Position numbers and translations under genes: made by a program. From Pseudidiomarina terrestris (GTDB taxonomy: Bacteria > Pseudomonadota > Gammaproteobacteria > Enterobacterales > Alteromonadaceae), in NCBI RefSeq assembly GCF_030466405.1, contig NZ_JAGGJF010000002.1:372001-436000 (forward strand): a stretch of 64,000 bases of DNA, written 5' to 3'. Below, piece by piece: positions 8,455 to 18,863 of this stretch. The notes under the pieces are model-generated. The model was not told the DNA's origin. It was given only the letters and a program-made list of their open reading frames with translations, and searched no databases. Position 1 is the stretch's first letter. Every line of letters starts with the position of its first letter.

Positions 8455-9903
8455 ATGGGAACTGCGACAGGATCGCCGCATGATCGCCCCGAGTACGATA
8501 CCGAGTTACAAGTCATAGCCGATTACGTACTGGACACCGAAATCACCAATGATCTGGCCTGGCAAACTGCCCGCTATTGCTTTATGGATAGCCTTGGCTG
8601 CGGCCTGCTGGCTTTGCGATACCCTGAATGTATCAAACATCTGGGACCTTTAGTTGAAGGCACTACAGTGCCATACGGCGCTCGGGTACCGGGCACATCC
8701 TATCGCTTGGATCCGGTTAAAGCCGCCTGGGATATTGGCTGTTGTGTCAGGTGGCTGGATTATAACGATACCTGGCTTGCTGCGGAGTGGGGCCATCCTT
8801 CGGATAATCTGGGCGCCATCCTCGCGCTTTGTGACCATCTTTCCCAGCAACGTGTCGCTCGCGGCGACGCGCCGCTCACCATGGAGACTGTGCTGGAGGC
8901 TATGATTAAGGCCCATGAAATTCAGGGGGTTTTGGCATTAGAGAACAGTTTTAATCGCGTCGGTCTTGACCACGTTGTGCTGGTTAAAGTGGCCTCCACA
9001 GCAGTGGCGACCTGGTTACTCGGCGGTTCGCGCGAGCAGATCCTGGCGGCACTTTCCCACGCCTGGGTCGATGGACAGTCGCTGCGTACCTACCGCCATG
9101 CGCCCAATGCAGGCTCACGCAAATCCTGGGCTGCCGGAGATGCGACCAGCCGCGCTGTGCGCCTGGCGGGCATAGCGATGAGCGGCGAAATGGGAGTTCC
9201 GGGCGCACTCACTGCGAAAGAGTGGGGCTTTTACGATGTCAGCTTAAATAAGCCTTTTAAGCGGCCGCAAGACTATGGCAGTTATGTTATGGAAAACATT
9301 CTGTTCAAACTGTCTTTTCCCGCAGAGTTCCACGCTCAGACGGCGTGCGAAGCAGCCATGCAGCTACACGAATCCGTCGCTCATCGACTGGATGAGATTG
9401 AGAAAATTGTGATTACCACCCATGAATCCGCTATCCGCATAATTGCCAAAGAAGGGCAGCTGGCGAACCCTGCCGATCGCGACCATTGTTTACAGTACAT
9501 GGTGGCTGTTCCGCTTATTTTTGGTGCGCTGGATGCGGATCATTATGAAGACAGTTTCCATCGCGCGCATCCGGAAATTGATACTTTGCGCAGTAAGATG
9601 AAAGTGGAAGAGGACCCTGATTATAGTCGCGATTACCTGGATCCGGATAAACGCTCCATTGCTAATGCATTGCAGGTGTTCTTTAAAGATGGGTCATTTA
9701 CTGAACAGGTAGAGGTGCATTACCCGATAGGTCATCGCCAGCGCCGCGAGGAAGGACTGCCAGTACTGCAAGAGAAGTTCGCCAGCAATCTGGCAACCCG
9801 ATTCCCGCAACATCGTGTTGCAGACCTACTTGAACGTTGTGGTCAGCACCAGCGTTTTCTGCAAACGCCGGTGCATGAAATGATGGCGTGGTTAACAATT
9901 TAA
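8455..9903 (+). CDS. prpD: 2-methylcitrate dehydratase, MmgE/PrpD family
   Basis: PrpD dehydrates 2-methylcitrate in the methylcitrate cycle that oxidises propionyl-CoA. The 482 residues match the full PrpD length and carry the family block around residues 100-125 ([20 protein letters not shown]), the [14 protein letters not shown] segment and the [10 protein letters not shown] region. A GAGGAGG site lies upstream of the ATG. prpB, prpC and acnD/acnB are not adjacent, so the gene is an orphan here. The stop overlaps the convergent transporter gene by 4 bases. A broader MmgE/PrpD role (iminodisuccinate or cis-aconitate type) is possible but less likely given the close PrpD resemblance. Confidence 0.88.
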   Translation: MGTATGSPHDRPEYDTELQVIADYVLDTEITNDLAWQTARYCFMDSLGCGLLALRYPECIKHLGPLVEGTTVPYGARVPGTSYRLDPVKAAWDIGCCVRWLDYNDTWLAAEWGHPSDNLGAILALCDHLSQQRVARGDAPLTMETVLEAMIKAHEIQGVLALENSFNRVGLDHVVLVKVASTAVATWLLGGSREQILAALSHAWVDGQSLRTYRHAPNAGSRKSWAAGDATSRAVRLAGIAMSGEMGVPGALTAKEWGFYDVSLNKPFKRPQDYGSYVMENILFKLSFPAEFHAQTACEAAMQLHESVAHRLDEIEKIVITTHESAIRIIAKEGQLANPADRDHCLQYMVAVPLIFGALDADHYEDSFHRAHPEIDTLRSKMKVEEDPDYSRDYLDPDKRSIANALQVFFKDGSFTEQVEVHYPIGHRQRREEGLPVLQEKFASNLATRFPQHRVADLLERCGQHQRFLQTPVHEMMAWLTI

Positions 9904-11243
9904 CTGCGCCAGATCACCAGCAGGATAAGTACGGGGCAAACAAACTTTACGTACCAGGGCCAGATTTTCCAGAACAGTGACGTCTGGATTTCTGGCGCGC
10001 CTTCCTGCAATGCTTTTAACAGGAAATGCTGGCGTAGAATCCAGGTCAGCAGCACCCCGAAAGTGAGCCCTAAAAGCGGCTGCATATAGACCGTAGTGAT
10101 GGTGATAACCAGCCCGAACAGGCTTGCAAAATTATAGATGATCACCGCTGACACCAAACCGATGCTCAAGCCCACTACCCAGGCCATTTGCGAACGTGGT
10201 TGACCGGTCTCTTCACGCAAGGCATTGACCGGTGCCTCCAGCATCGAAATAGAGGAAGTGATTGCGGCGATCACCATCAGTGCGAAAAACGCAAAGGCCA
10301 CCCACAAGCCAGCACTACCCATAGAATCAAACATGGCAGGTAGAACCGTAAACACCAGGGTATCTGCAGACAGCAGAACACCAGCATCGTCATAGATAAT
10401 GACGCCCAGTTCCTGCGCTGCAAACATTGCCGGCAAAATCAGCAGTCCAGCCAGGAAGGCGACTGTAGTATCTAAACCTGCAACCCAGCCTGCGGTGCGC
10501 GGCAGGTTCTCTTGCTTTGACAGGTAGGCGCCGTAAGTCATCATGCACGCCGCCCCGATGGAAAGTGAGAAAAACGCCTGCCCCATGGCCCGGATAATGA
10601 GGTTTGGATCAAATACCCGGCTGAAATCAGGAGTCAGATACATTTTCAGGCCGTCAGTGGCGCCTGGTAGAGTCAGGATATAAATCACCATGGCGATAAG
10701 CAAAACGAACAAGAGGGGCATGAGCCGGGTTGACCAACGCTCGATACCTTCAGTCACGCCTGAGCGCACCACGTGGATGGTGAGCAGCAGAAACAGTGCC
10801 ATCATAATCAGGTTGCGTTCAACACTGAAGGCCGTGAGCCAGTCGGCAGCGGCATAGTATCCGGCTAACTCGGCCAGAGGCGCAAGCATAAAGCCCAGTA
10901 ACCATCCGGAAACAATGGCATAGAAGCTCAGAATCAGCGACAGAACAATAAGAGCTACCACCCCGGTAAATGCACCAAAGCCACGCCAGAAACGCTTTTC
11001 TCCGAGCGCACGCAGTGCTTCAACGGGGTTTTGTTGACGCATTCTGCCTATGGTCAGCTCGGCCACGAGCATCGGATAAGCCAGCGCCAGGATCATAAAC
11101 AGATAGACAAGTAAGAATGCGCCACCGCCGTTGCTTGCGGCCTGGGTTGGAAATCCCCAGATATTGCCGACGCCCACAGCAGAACCTGCTGCAGCGAGGA
11201 TGAAGCCAATACGCGATGAAAATGCTGGTGAAGAGGAAGCCAT
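9900..11243 (-). CDS. Sodium-dependent transporter, NSS/SNF family
   Basis: A 447-residue inner-membrane Na+ symporter of the neurotransmitter:sodium symporter family, the class of LeuT and MhsT, which move amino acids. The N-terminal signature [22 protein letters not shown], with the unwound TM1 Gly-Ser-Ala-Val-Gly segment, is clear, and about 11-12 hydrophobic segments follow. The gene is 39 bases downstream of ansA on the same strand, so a joint transcript is likely and an amino acid substrate (perhaps asparagine or another) can be guessed, though the sequence does not prove it. Confidence 0.88.
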   Translation of the reverse strand: MASSSPAFSSRIGFILAAAGSAVGVGNIWGFPTQAASNGGGAFLLVYLFMILALAYPMLVAELTIGRMRQQNPVEALRALGEKRFWRGFGAFTGVVALIVLSLILSFYAIVSGWLLGFMLAPLAELAGYYAAADWLTAFSVERNLIMMALFLLLTIHVVRSGVTEGIERWSTRLMPLLFVLLIAMVIYILTLPGATDGLKMYLTPDFSRVFDPNLIIRAMGQAFFSLSIGAACMMTYGAYLSKQENLPRTAGWVAGLDTTVAFLAGLLILPAMFAAQELGVIIYDDAGVLLSADTLVFTVLPAMFDSMGSAGLWVAFAFFALMVIAAITSSISMLEAPVNALREETGQPRSQMAWVVGLSIGLVSAVIIYNFASLFGLVITITTVYMQPLLGLTFGVLLTWILRQHFLLKALQEGAPEIQTSLFWKIWPWYVKFVCPVLILLVIWRS

Positions 11244-11282
11244 AAGTTGATTCTTTTAATTGTTATGCGTTGAGTGTATGAG

Positions 11283-12299
11283 TTACGGCGAAAGTTCGCC
11301 CCGAAGATCAGTTTGCAGGCAGCGCTCAAGCTCAGCCTGGGAAAGATCCTGAGAAAGTAAATAATGCAGCTTGGTTAACGCTGCTTCAATGGTCATATCA
11401 AAGCCGCTGATGACGCCGATTTCCGCTAAAGCATTGCCGGTGGCGTAGCCGCCCATATTTACTTTACCTTTAAAGCATTGGGTACAATTGAGAATGGTCA
11501 CGCCATTCTCAACGCCACGGGCCAGACTTGCCAGTAATTGCTCATTTTGCGGAGCATTGCCGACACCATAACTTTGCATAATAAGTGCGCGCACCGGTTG
11601 TTGTAACAGATGATCGAACAAAACCGGCGAAATACCAGGGTAGAGGGTAATGACACCGATATGCTGAGGCGTAACCTGACGTACCTTTAACGGTGTTTGA
11701 TCCAGGGCTTTGACCCGGCCGGCTTTGACGGTGATCTGGATCCCTGCTTCAAGTAACGGGCGAAAGTTAGGTGAGTCAAAAGCATTGAAGCCGTTGGCGT
11801 CAGCTTTGGTTGTGCGGTTACCACGGTACAGCTGATTATTAAAAAACAATCCAACTTCGTGAACCGGGTAGTTGGCAGCGATATAGAGCGCGTTTAATAA
11901 GTTCGTTTGCCCGTCTGAACGTAATTCTGCCAGGGGGATCTGAGAGCCTGTAATGATCACCGGTTTGCCCAGATTTTCAAACATAAAAGACAGGGCAGAT
12001 GCGGTATAGGCCATGGTGTCAGTGCCATGCAAAATAACGAAACCATCGTAATCGGCATAGTGATTCTGAATGTCATCCGCGATCCGCTGCCAGTCCGCGG
12101 GCGACATGTCCGATGAGTCCATTAAAGGGGAGTATTCCTGGACATCGAACAGTGGCATCTCCGCCCGAAAAAACTCGGGCATCTTACTTACACACTCAGT
12201 CAAAAAGCCGGGCGCAGGGACATAGCCCTGCGCCGATTTTTGCATACCAATGGTGCCGCCTGTATAAGCGACATAAATGCGTTTACGATTTTCAGTCAT
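11283..12299 (-). CDS. ansA: Type I cytoplasmic L-asparaginase
   Basis: Hydrolyses asparagine to aspartate and ammonia. The 338-residue length equals that of E. coli AnsA. Both catalytic threonine motifs are present: AYTGGTIGMQ near residue 12 and the HGTDTMAYTASAL block near residue 90. No signal peptide is seen, consistent with the cytoplasmic low-affinity type I enzyme. It follows sppA by 38 bases and precedes the NSS transporter; sppA-ansA adjacency is also found in E. coli. Confidence 0.94.
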   Translation of the reverse strand: MTENRKRIYVAYTGGTIGMQKSAQGYVPAPGFLTECVSKMPEFFRAEMPLFDVQEYSPLMDSSDMSPADWQRIADDIQNHYADYDGFVILHGTDTMAYTASALSFMFENLGKPVIITGSQIPLAELRSDGQTNLLNALYIAANYPVHEVGLFFNNQLYRGNRTTKADANGFNAFDSPNFRPLLEAGIQITVKAGRVKALDQTPLKVRQVTPQHIGVITLYPGISPVLFDHLLQQPVRALIMQSYGVGNAPQNEQLLASLARGVENGVTILNCTQCFKGKVNMGGYATGNALAEIGVISGFDMTIEAALTKLHYLLSQDLSQAELERCLQTDLRGELSP

Positions 12300-12337
12300 G
12301 CACTAAACAACCCTACTGTCGTCGGTTAAGGCAACAG

Positions 12338-14185
12338 TTACGGTATCGGGCAAACTTCACAAAGCAGATAGACACCGTTAGGGTCATTGAACTTCGAAGT
12401 CAACTGCAGCTCGCGCCATACGCCCATTAACTGTTGTTTCATGGGGTCGATGGTACGTTGAGACTCGCCGACAGGCAAGAAAACTTGCGCTTCGCCAAAC
12501 AGATCGCGCAAGAAGCGCTCGCGGGCGTTGAGCTCAGGTTGCACGGTCACTGTTTTATAGTCACTGATATTGGCAAGTTCCGCGGCTGCAGCAATGGCTT
12601 CATCTAAATCACCGAGGCGGTCCACCAAGCCTAATTCCTGAGCTTTTGCGCCAGTCCAGACGCGCCCCTGCGCAACCTCGTGAACTTCGTCATAGCTCAT
12701 ATCACGACCTTCTGCGACCATGCTGACAAAATCACGATAGAACTTATCAATTGAGCTTTGCACGATGTCCGCCGCGCCTTCGGAAAGGGGGCGGGTAATG
12801 TCCATTGCTGGCATTTCGGTCGTTTTATAGCCATCGCTGTAAATACCGACATGCGCAAGTGAATCTTCGATGGTGAAGAACATGCCGAAGACGCCGATAG
12901 AACCGGTAACGGTGGTCGGTGCCGCCCAAATTTGGTCTGCATGAGCAGCAATCCAGTAGCCGCCTGAGGCTGCCACTGAGGACATCGACGCAATAACCGG
13001 GATACCAGCTTTTTGCAGCTCCAGCACTTCCTGACGAATGACTTCAGAGGCGAAACCGCTACCGCCTGGACTATCGATGCGTAACACTACCGCTTTAGTG
13101 GCGTCGTTTAGACGTGCTTTACGCAGCAATGCAGCAGTGCTGTCGCCGCCAATGGAGCCAGCTTTCTGGTAGCCATCGACAATCACGCCACGAGCAACAA
13201 CGATGGCAATTTCATTTTTCGCTTTGGTGTCAGTCAGCGGCGGCAGCTGTGCGTCCAGATAATGGGTATGGCTAATCTTACGCCAGCTTTTCTCATCTTC
13301 GTCAAGGCCAGTCAGGTTGATCATCTGGCTGCGAAATTCTTCGCGCGTTAACAGCTCATCGACCAGACCACCGTTGATGGTCATCTGTGCCATATCTTCG
13401 TTACTGTCAGCCAACATGGCTTTGAAGTCTTCAATGCTGCCAGACAACAGCCGCGGGTCAATCTCACGCAGTTGTTTTAATGAATTCAGATAATCGGTCC
13501 ACAGCGCATCATAAAGTTCGGCAGAAGCTTCACGCGCCTGTTCAGACATATCATTACGAGTGTAGGGCTCGACCGCAGACTTATAAGCACCTACTTTGAA
13601 GACGTGGGTGCTGACTTTGAGTTTATTTAACAGGTCTTTGAAATACAGCTGGTAGCCACCAACCCCTTCAAACATCATTGAACCTAATGGATTGAGGTAG
13701 AGGTTATCACCATGGGCGGCCAGGAAGTACTGAGACTGTGAGTAGTAATCACCATAACTGTAGATGGGCTTACCGGACTCACGAAACCGAGTCAGGGCTT
13801 CGCCAACTTGTTTCATTTTATTCATTCCGCCGCCGGTGAAGCTGGCCAGATCAAGATGAATGCCACTGATACGCGGGTCATCTTTGGCTTTATCGATACT
13901 CTCAACAACATCGCTTAACAGGGTTTCAAGCGGGGTGCTGTCGCTACCAAAAGCTTCACTGAAGAAAGAATCCATAGGATCAACCCAGGTTTTCTCCTCC
14001 ACCAGATTACCGCGTAATTGCACCACGAGGACGCCATTCTCAGGAACCAGAATAGGTTCGTCACCGGCAAACATGACAACAATGAGAATGCCGAACAGGA
14101 AGAAGAAGATGACGTTCAAAAGGATCTTACGGATCCCGTTGATCAAGCCGAATAGTTTCTTGAATACGTTCGCAATTCCGCTCAT
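12338..14185 (-). CDS. sppA: Signal peptide peptidase SppA, 67 kDa type
   Basis: SppA is an inner-membrane Ser-Lys protease that degrades released signal peptides. The 615 residues contain one N-terminal membrane segment (about 19-43), then two tandem peptidase-S49 domains as in E. coli (618 residues). The nucleophile Ser is in SSVAASGGYWIA and the general-base Lys lies in the first domain (FKVGAYKSAVEPYTR). The SIGVFG motif is also present. It heads the likely sppA-ansA-transporter unit. Confidence 0.95.
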   Translation of the reverse strand: MSGIANVFKKLFGLINGIRKILLNVIFFFLFGILIVVMFAGDEPILVPENGVLVVQLRGNLVEEKTWVDPMDSFFSEAFGSDSTPLETLLSDVVESIDKAKDDPRISGIHLDLASFTGGGMNKMKQVGEALTRFRESGKPIYSYGDYYSQSQYFLAAHGDNLYLNPLGSMMFEGVGGYQLYFKDLLNKLKVSTHVFKVGAYKSAVEPYTRNDMSEQAREASAELYDALWTDYLNSLKQLREIDPRLLSGSIEDFKAMLADSNEDMAQMTINGGLVDELLTREEFRSQMINLTGLDEDEKSWRKISHTHYLDAQLPPLTDTKAKNEIAIVVARGVIVDGYQKAGSIGGDSTAALLRKARLNDATKAVVLRIDSPGGSGFASEVIRQEVLELQKAGIPVIASMSSVAASGGYWIAAHADQIWAAPTTVTGSIGVFGMFFTIEDSLAHVGIYSDGYKTTEMPAMDITRPLSEGAADIVQSSIDKFYRDFVSMVAEGRDMSYDEVHEVAQGRVWTGAKAQELGLVDRLGDLDEAIAAAAELANISDYKTVTVQPELNARERFLRDLFGEAQVFLPVGESQRTIDPMKQQLMGVWRELQLTSKFNDPNGVYLLCEVCPIP

Positions 14186-14332
14186 TTTTCAGGCGTCCTT
14201 TTTGATAAATACTTTGAGGTCAGGGTGCAGAATACTGAAGATTTGATGAATTCACCAGTAACACAATGTAACAGAGCGTGATCCTTTGCTAAGCTAGGCG
14301 GCATTAAAATTCCCCTGATTCGAGGAAGTACT

Positions 14333-14881
14333 ATGCAGGCCATTGAGTTACTCACTACACGTTCCTCTATGCCCCGGTTGATCGAACCGGGCCCGGCGCC
14401 GCAACAGTTTGAGCTGATGCAGCGCGCCGCGGGGCGGGCGCCAGATCATATGGCGCTAACGCCGTATCGGTTTATTGTCTATACGGGCGCCGCGCGGCAA
14501 CGTCTTGGGGCTATCTATCGCGCTGCTGCCGAAGCCCGGGGCTTGCCTGAAGAAGCTTGTGTGCAGGCCAGCCAGTTGCCGCTGCGCGCGCCTATGGTGA
14601 TTGCCTGTCTGCTGGACTATCAGGTGCATGACAAAGTGCCGCGCGATGAGCAGTTCGCAAGTGCTGCTTGCGCCACTTTATTGATGCAGCAGGCGGCATT
14701 TGCGCAGAATTTAGGGGCGATCTGGCGCACCGGTTGGTTTGCCGAAGATAAGCAGGTAGCACAAGCGCTGGGAGCAAAAGCCGATGATGCGATCGTTGGT
14801 TTTCTTTATGTAGGAACGCCAGCGGTACCAACGCCAATCAAGCCAGACAAAGCCATCGCCGACAAATTCAGCGATGGCTAA
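14333..14881 (+). CDS. Nitroreductase-family flavoprotein (YdjA type)
   Basis: A 182-residue minimal nitroreductase that would bind FMN and use NAD(P)H. The size and the blocks RAPDHMALTPYRF, FASAACATLLMQQAAFAQNLGA and GFLYVGTP resemble E. coli YdjA (183 residues), which also lies next to sppA. The physiological substrate is unknown for the family. It is transcribed divergently from sppA across a 147-base gap and converges on asnS. Confidence 0.88.
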   Translation: MQAIELLTTRSSMPRLIEPGPAPQQFELMQRAAGRAPDHMALTPYRFIVYTGAARQRLGAIYRAAAEARGLPEEACVQASQLPLRAPMVIACLLDYQVHDKVPRDEQFASAACATLLMQQAAFAQNLGAIWRTGWFAEDKQVAQALGAKADDAIVGFLYVGTPAVPTPIKPDKAIADKFSDG

Positions 14882-14904
14882 GCGTTGATAAAGTAAAGGC
14901 CGCC

Positions 14905-16305
14905 TTAAAACTCGAGGTTTTTCGGAGCGCGCGGGAAGGGGATGACGTCACGAATGTTGGTCATTCCCGTGACGTAGGTCACCAGGCGCTCAAAGCCAAG
15001 ACCAAAACCGGCGTGTGGCACGGTACCGTAGCGGCGTAAGTCACGGTACCAGCTGTAGTGTTCCATAGGCAGCCCCATTTCTTGCATACGCGCATCAAGC
15101 CGGTCCAGACGCTCTTCACGCGCACTACCGCCAATGATTTCACCAATGCCAGGGGCGAGAATATCCATCGCTGCCACAGTTTTACCATCGTCGTTCTGAC
15201 GCATATAGAAAGCTTTAATATCTTTCGGATAGTTCTTCAGCACGATCGGGGCGCCGACATGCTCTTCGGCCAGGTAACGTTCATGTTCAGATTGCAGATC
15301 CGTGCCCCATTCAACGGCGTAGTCAAATTTCTTGCCGCAGTTTTGCAGGATCTCAACGGCTTCGCTGTAATCCATGTGCACAAATTTGTTTGAAACGATC
15401 TGCTGCAGACGATCCAGCACGGTTTTATCGATGCGCTGCTGAAAGAATGCCATATCATCGGCGCGTTCTTCGAGAACTGCGTTGATGCAGTATTTGAGCA
15501 TATCTTCGGCCAGATCGGCGATATCATTCAGATCGGCAAAGGCAAGCTCAGGCTCAACCATCCAGAACTCTGCCAAATGACGGCTGGTGTTGGAGTTCTC
15601 CGCACGGAAGGTCGGACCAAAGGTATAGACTTTGGACAGCGCGCAAGCAAAGGTTTCGACGTTCAACTGCCCGGAGACGGTTAAGAACGACTCTTTGCCA
15701 AAGAAATCCTTGCTGTAATCAACCGCACCTTGCTCAGTAAGTGGCAGGTTCATCATATCCAGCGTCGAGACACGGAACATTTCACCGGCGCCTTCGGCAT
15801 CGGAAGCGGTCAGGATAGGTGTGGAGACCCACATGTAGCCGCGCTCATGGAAAAACCGGTGGACGGCCTGGGCCAGGCAGTTGCGCACGCGCATGACGGC
15901 ACCAGTGACATTGGTGCGGGGGCGTAAATGGGCGTACTCACGCAGGTATTCCATCGAGTGCGGTTTCGGCGACATCGGATAGGTGTCAGGGTCTTCGACC
16001 AGCCCATATACCTCAACCTTAGTGGCTTGCAGTTCGTACGCCTGTCCCTTACCTGCTGATTCCGCGACGGTTCCGGTAATGGCGACACTGGCGCCGGTGG
16101 TCAGTTTTAAAACTTCACTTTCGTAATTATCGAGTTCATTCGGCACCACTGCCTGAATAGGATCAAAGCATGAACCATCATGAATGTTAATGAACGAGAT
16201 ACCTGCTTTCGAGTCGCGGCGGGTCCTAACCCAACCACGTACAGTAACCTGCTCACCAACAGCGACTTTACCCGCTAAAACATCGACAACTGTTGCGAAG
16301 GACAT
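14905..16305 (-). CDS. asnS: Asparaginyl-tRNA synthetase
   Basis: AsnS is a class IIb aminoacyl-tRNA synthetase charging tRNA-Asn. The 466-residue length equals E. coli AsnS. An N-terminal OB-fold (residues 15-110, with [14 protein letters not shown]) is followed by the catalytic core with motif 2 ([21 protein letters not shown]) and motif 3 ([15 protein letters not shown]). It lies 91 bases downstream of bioA on the same strand. Confidence 0.97.
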   Translation of the reverse strand: MSFATVVDVLAGKVAVGEQVTVRGWVRTRRDSKAGISFINIHDGSCFDPIQAVVPNELDNYESEVLKLTTGASVAITGTVAESAGKGQAYELQATKVEVYGLVEDPDTYPMSPKPHSMEYLREYAHLRPRTNVTGAVMRVRNCLAQAVHRFFHERGYMWVSTPILTASDAEGAGEMFRVSTLDMMNLPLTEQGAVDYSKDFFGKESFLTVSGQLNVETFACALSKVYTFGPTFRAENSNTSRHLAEFWMVEPELAFADLNDIADLAEDMLKYCINAVLEERADDMAFFQQRIDKTVLDRLQQIVSNKFVHMDYSEAVEILQNCGKKFDYAVEWGTDLQSEHERYLAEEHVGAPIVLKNYPKDIKAFYMRQNDDGKTVAAMDILAPGIGEIIGGSAREERLDRLDARMQEMGLPMEHYSWYRDLRRYGTVPHAGFGLGFERLVTYVTGMTNIRDVIPFPRAPKNLEF

Positions 16306-16396
16306 ACGTCGTAAAACTCCGTGTACAAGGTGATTAACCGTAAAATGAAAAAAGAACGTCTATGTTACCTTGCTTTGCCCAAGACTCAAGGGAAAA

Positions 16397-17677
16397 TCAC
16401 CCGTTACGAGCAAGTTCGCCAATGGCATGGGTGAGTTTTGACAGCTGCTCTGAGGTGATCACAAAGGGCGGCATCAGATAGACCAATTTACCAAAGGGAC
16501 GGATCCACACGCCGGCCTCGACAAACTGCTGCTGCACTGCGGCAACGTTCACCGGGCTTACCATTTCCACCACCCCAATTGCTCCAAAACAACGTACGTC
16601 AGCCACGCTTTGCAGTTGTTTCAATGGGCTGAGCTCCGCAACCAGCTGCGCTTCGATGGCGGCCACCTGTCCGCGCCAGTGATCGGCTTCGAGCAGTTCC
16701 AGGCTGGCATTGGCAACTGCACAGGCCAGCGGGTTCCCCATAAAGGTTGGGCCGTGCATAAAGGTTCCTGCGGCCGGGCCCTGACTGATGGTGTTGCCGA
16801 CGTCGTCGGTGCAAAGTACCGCCGCCTGTGTCATGTAGCCCCCGGTCAATGCTTTGCCGACACACATGATATCTGGCGTAATGCCGGCGTGCTCACAGGC
16901 AAACCAGCGTCCTGTGCGGCCAAATCCCGTGGCAATCTCATCAGCAATCAGAAGAACCTGGTAACGCTCACATAAAGCGGCTGCGTGTTTGAGGTAATTG
17001 GGGTGATAAAAGCGCATGCCGCCGGCGCCTTGCACGACCGGTTCAAGGATAAGCGCTGCCAGTTCGTGCTGATGCTCCCTTAGCAACTGTTCCAGGGGAG
17101 CTAGTGCAGCATCATTCCACTCATCTGCGGGGGTAAGTTCTGGCACCGGTGCGAACAGTTGCTCGCGCAGACTGCCACGAAACAGACTATGCATACCGTT
17201 GACGGGGTCACAGACCGACATCGCAGCGAACGTATCGCCGTGGTAGCCACCACGTAAGGTTGCGAGGCGGTTTTTACCCGGTAAATCTTTGGCATACCAG
17301 TACTGCACGGCCATTTTTATGGCGACTTCCACCGAAACCGAGCCAGAGTCAGCCAGAAACACCCGTTCGAGGCCATCAGGAGAGTGTCGCACCAGGCGCC
17401 GGCAAAGATCGACGGCAGGCTGATGGGTCAGACCACCGAACATCACATGGCTCATGTCATTAAGTTGTGCCTGTGCGGCGGCATTCAGGTGAGGGTGATT
17501 GTAACCGTGAATCGCCGCCCACCAGGACGACATGCCGTCCACCAGCCGGCGGCCATCGGTGAGTTCGATTTCGCAGCCTTGTGCGCGTTGAACTGGAAAC
17601 ACCGGCAAGGGGTCCTGTAGCGAGGTATAGGGATGCCAGATATGTTCACGGTCAAAGAGTAAATCGCAAGATTGCAT
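16397..17677 (-). CDS. bioA: Adenosylmethionine-8-amino-7-oxononanoate aminotransferase BioA
   Basis: BioA is the PLP enzyme that makes 7,8-diaminopelargonate from KAPA using S-adenosylmethionine as amino donor. The 426 residues carry the HIWHPYTS start, the [16 protein letters not shown] block, the [18 protein letters not shown] region and the PLP Lys in [11 protein letters not shown]. The frame stays open 31 codons upstream, but the ATG at 17677 gives the family N-terminus and leaves room for the shared promoter region. It is divergent from bioBFCD. Confidence 0.96.
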   Translation of the reverse strand: MQSCDLLFDREHIWHPYTSLQDPLPVFPVQRAQGCEIELTDGRRLVDGMSSWWAAIHGYNHPHLNAAAQAQLNDMSHVMFGGLTHQPAVDLCRRLVRHSPDGLERVFLADSGSVSVEVAIKMAVQYWYAKDLPGKNRLATLRGGYHGDTFAAMSVCDPVNGMHSLFRGSLREQLFAPVPELTPADEWNDAALAPLEQLLREHQHELAALILEPVVQGAGGMRFYHPNYLKHAAALCERYQVLLIADEIATGFGRTGRWFACEHAGITPDIMCVGKALTGGYMTQAAVLCTDDVGNTISQGPAAGTFMHGPTFMGNPLACAVANASLELLEADHWRGQVAAIEAQLVAELSPLKQLQSVADVRCFGAIGVVEMVSPVNVAAVQQQFVEAGVWIRPFGKLVYLMPPFVITSEQLSKLTHAIGELARNG

Positions 17678-17716
17678 AAAAAGTAACCAGTCGTTATGTT
17701 TTGAGGGGTGTAAATG

Positions 17717-17744
17717 TTGACAGTGTACCGATAAAAGGTATGCT
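17717..17744 (+). promoter_or_regulatory. Probable sigma-70 promoter for bioBFCD
   Basis: A consensus -35 TTGACA (17717-17722) is separated by 16 bases from TATGCT (17739-17744), pointing to bioB, whose ATG is 60 bases further on. An imperfect inverted repeat AGTGTACC / GGTATGCT (6 of 8 paired) spans the spacer and -10 box and could be an operator. The classic BirA box with TTGTAAACC and GGTTTACAA arms is not seen in the 127-base bioA-bioB gap. Confidence 0.55.
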
Positions 17745-17804
17745 CTTCGAGCAGATTTTAGAATAGACAAAAATAACTTTTATAAGAACCAGGGACGCAT
17801 TCCT

Positions 17805-18851
17805 ATGACCTCTACAGCAGCAGTTCGCCACGACTGGCAGCGCAGCGAAATTGAAGCTTTATTTGAGCTTCCTTTCAACGACCTACTGTTTCAGGCGCAA
17901 CAAATTCACCGGGCTAACTTTGATCCAAACAAAGTCCAGGTCAGCACCTTACTTTCCATTAAAACCGGTGCTTGTCCGGAAGATTGCAAGTACTGCCCGC
18001 AAAGCGCTCACTACCGCACTGATGTTGATCGTGAGCGGCTGATCGCCGTCGACAAAGTGTTGGCCGAGGCACGTGCTGCCAAAGAGCAGGGCGCAAGTCG
18101 GTTCTGCATGGGCGCCGCCTGGCGTAATCCGAAAGCTCGCGATATGCCTTATGTGCTGGAAATGGTGAAGGGGGTCAAAGCGCTGGGGTTAGAGACCTGT
18201 ATGACGCTGGGCATGTTGTCGGCGGAGCAGGCAAAGATGCTGGAGCAGGCTGGTCTGGACTATTACAACCATAACCTGGATACCTCGCCAGAGTTTTACG
18301 GCGAAATTATTACCACTCGTACTTATCACGATCGCCTAGAAACGCTGAGTAACGTGCGCGACGCTGGTATGAAAGTTTGTGCCGGAGGTATTGTCGGTAT
18401 GGGCGAAGCGCGCTCGGATCGGGCGGGGCTGTTGCAACAGCTGGCGAATCTGCCAAAACATCCGGAAAGTGTCCCGGTGAACATGTTGGTAAAAGTTGAG
18501 GGCACGCCCTTTGCGAACCTGGACGATTTAGACCCGTTTGAATTTGTGCGTACCATCGCCATTGCCCGTATTTTGATGCCGGGATCCTTTGTGCGGTTGT
18601 CGGCGGGTCGCGAAACCATGAGCGATGAATTACAGGCGTTATGTTTTATGGCCGGGGCGAACTCGATCTTCTATGGCGAACGATTGCTGACAAGGGCGAA
18701 TCCTGAAGCTGATAAAGACCAACAGCTGTTCCAACGCTTAGGTTTATCACCCCTGCAAATGGAAGGTTACAGTGATGATGTGCACGAGGCGGTGATTGCC
18801 GATGCGGTTGCCGAAGAAGAGCAACCCCCACTGTACTACGAAGTCAGCTAG
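17805..18851 (+). CDS. bioB: Biotin synthase BioB
   Basis: BioB is a radical-SAM enzyme that inserts sulfur into dethiobiotin. The 348-residue protein has the radical-SAM cluster cysteines C57, C61 and C64 (CPEDCKYC) and the segments [25 protein letters not shown] and SAGRE that hold the auxiliary cluster and substrate. It is the first gene of bioBFCD; bioF starts 12 bases after the stop. Confidence 0.97.
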   Translation: MTSTAAVRHDWQRSEIEALFELPFNDLLFQAQQIHRANFDPNKVQVSTLLSIKTGACPEDCKYCPQSAHYRTDVDRERLIAVDKVLAEARAAKEQGASRFCMGAAWRNPKARDMPYVLEMVKGVKALGLETCMTLGMLSAEQAKMLEQAGLDYYNHNLDTSPEFYGEIITTRTYHDRLETLSNVRDAGMKVCAGGIVGMGEARSDRAGLLQQLANLPKHPESVPVNMLVKVEGTPFANLDDLDPFEFVRTIAIARILMPGSFVRLSAGRETMSDELQALCFMAGANSIFYGERLLTRANPEADKDQQLFQRLGLSPLQMEGYSDDVHEAVIADAVAEEEQPPLYYEVS

Positions 18852-18863
18852 CGAGAGTTTCCG

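Noticed and set aside
17678-17804. BirA operator in the bioA-bioB gap
   Set aside because: No pair of TTGTAAACC-like and GGTTTACAA-like arms at the right distance could be found; only a short imperfect repeat.
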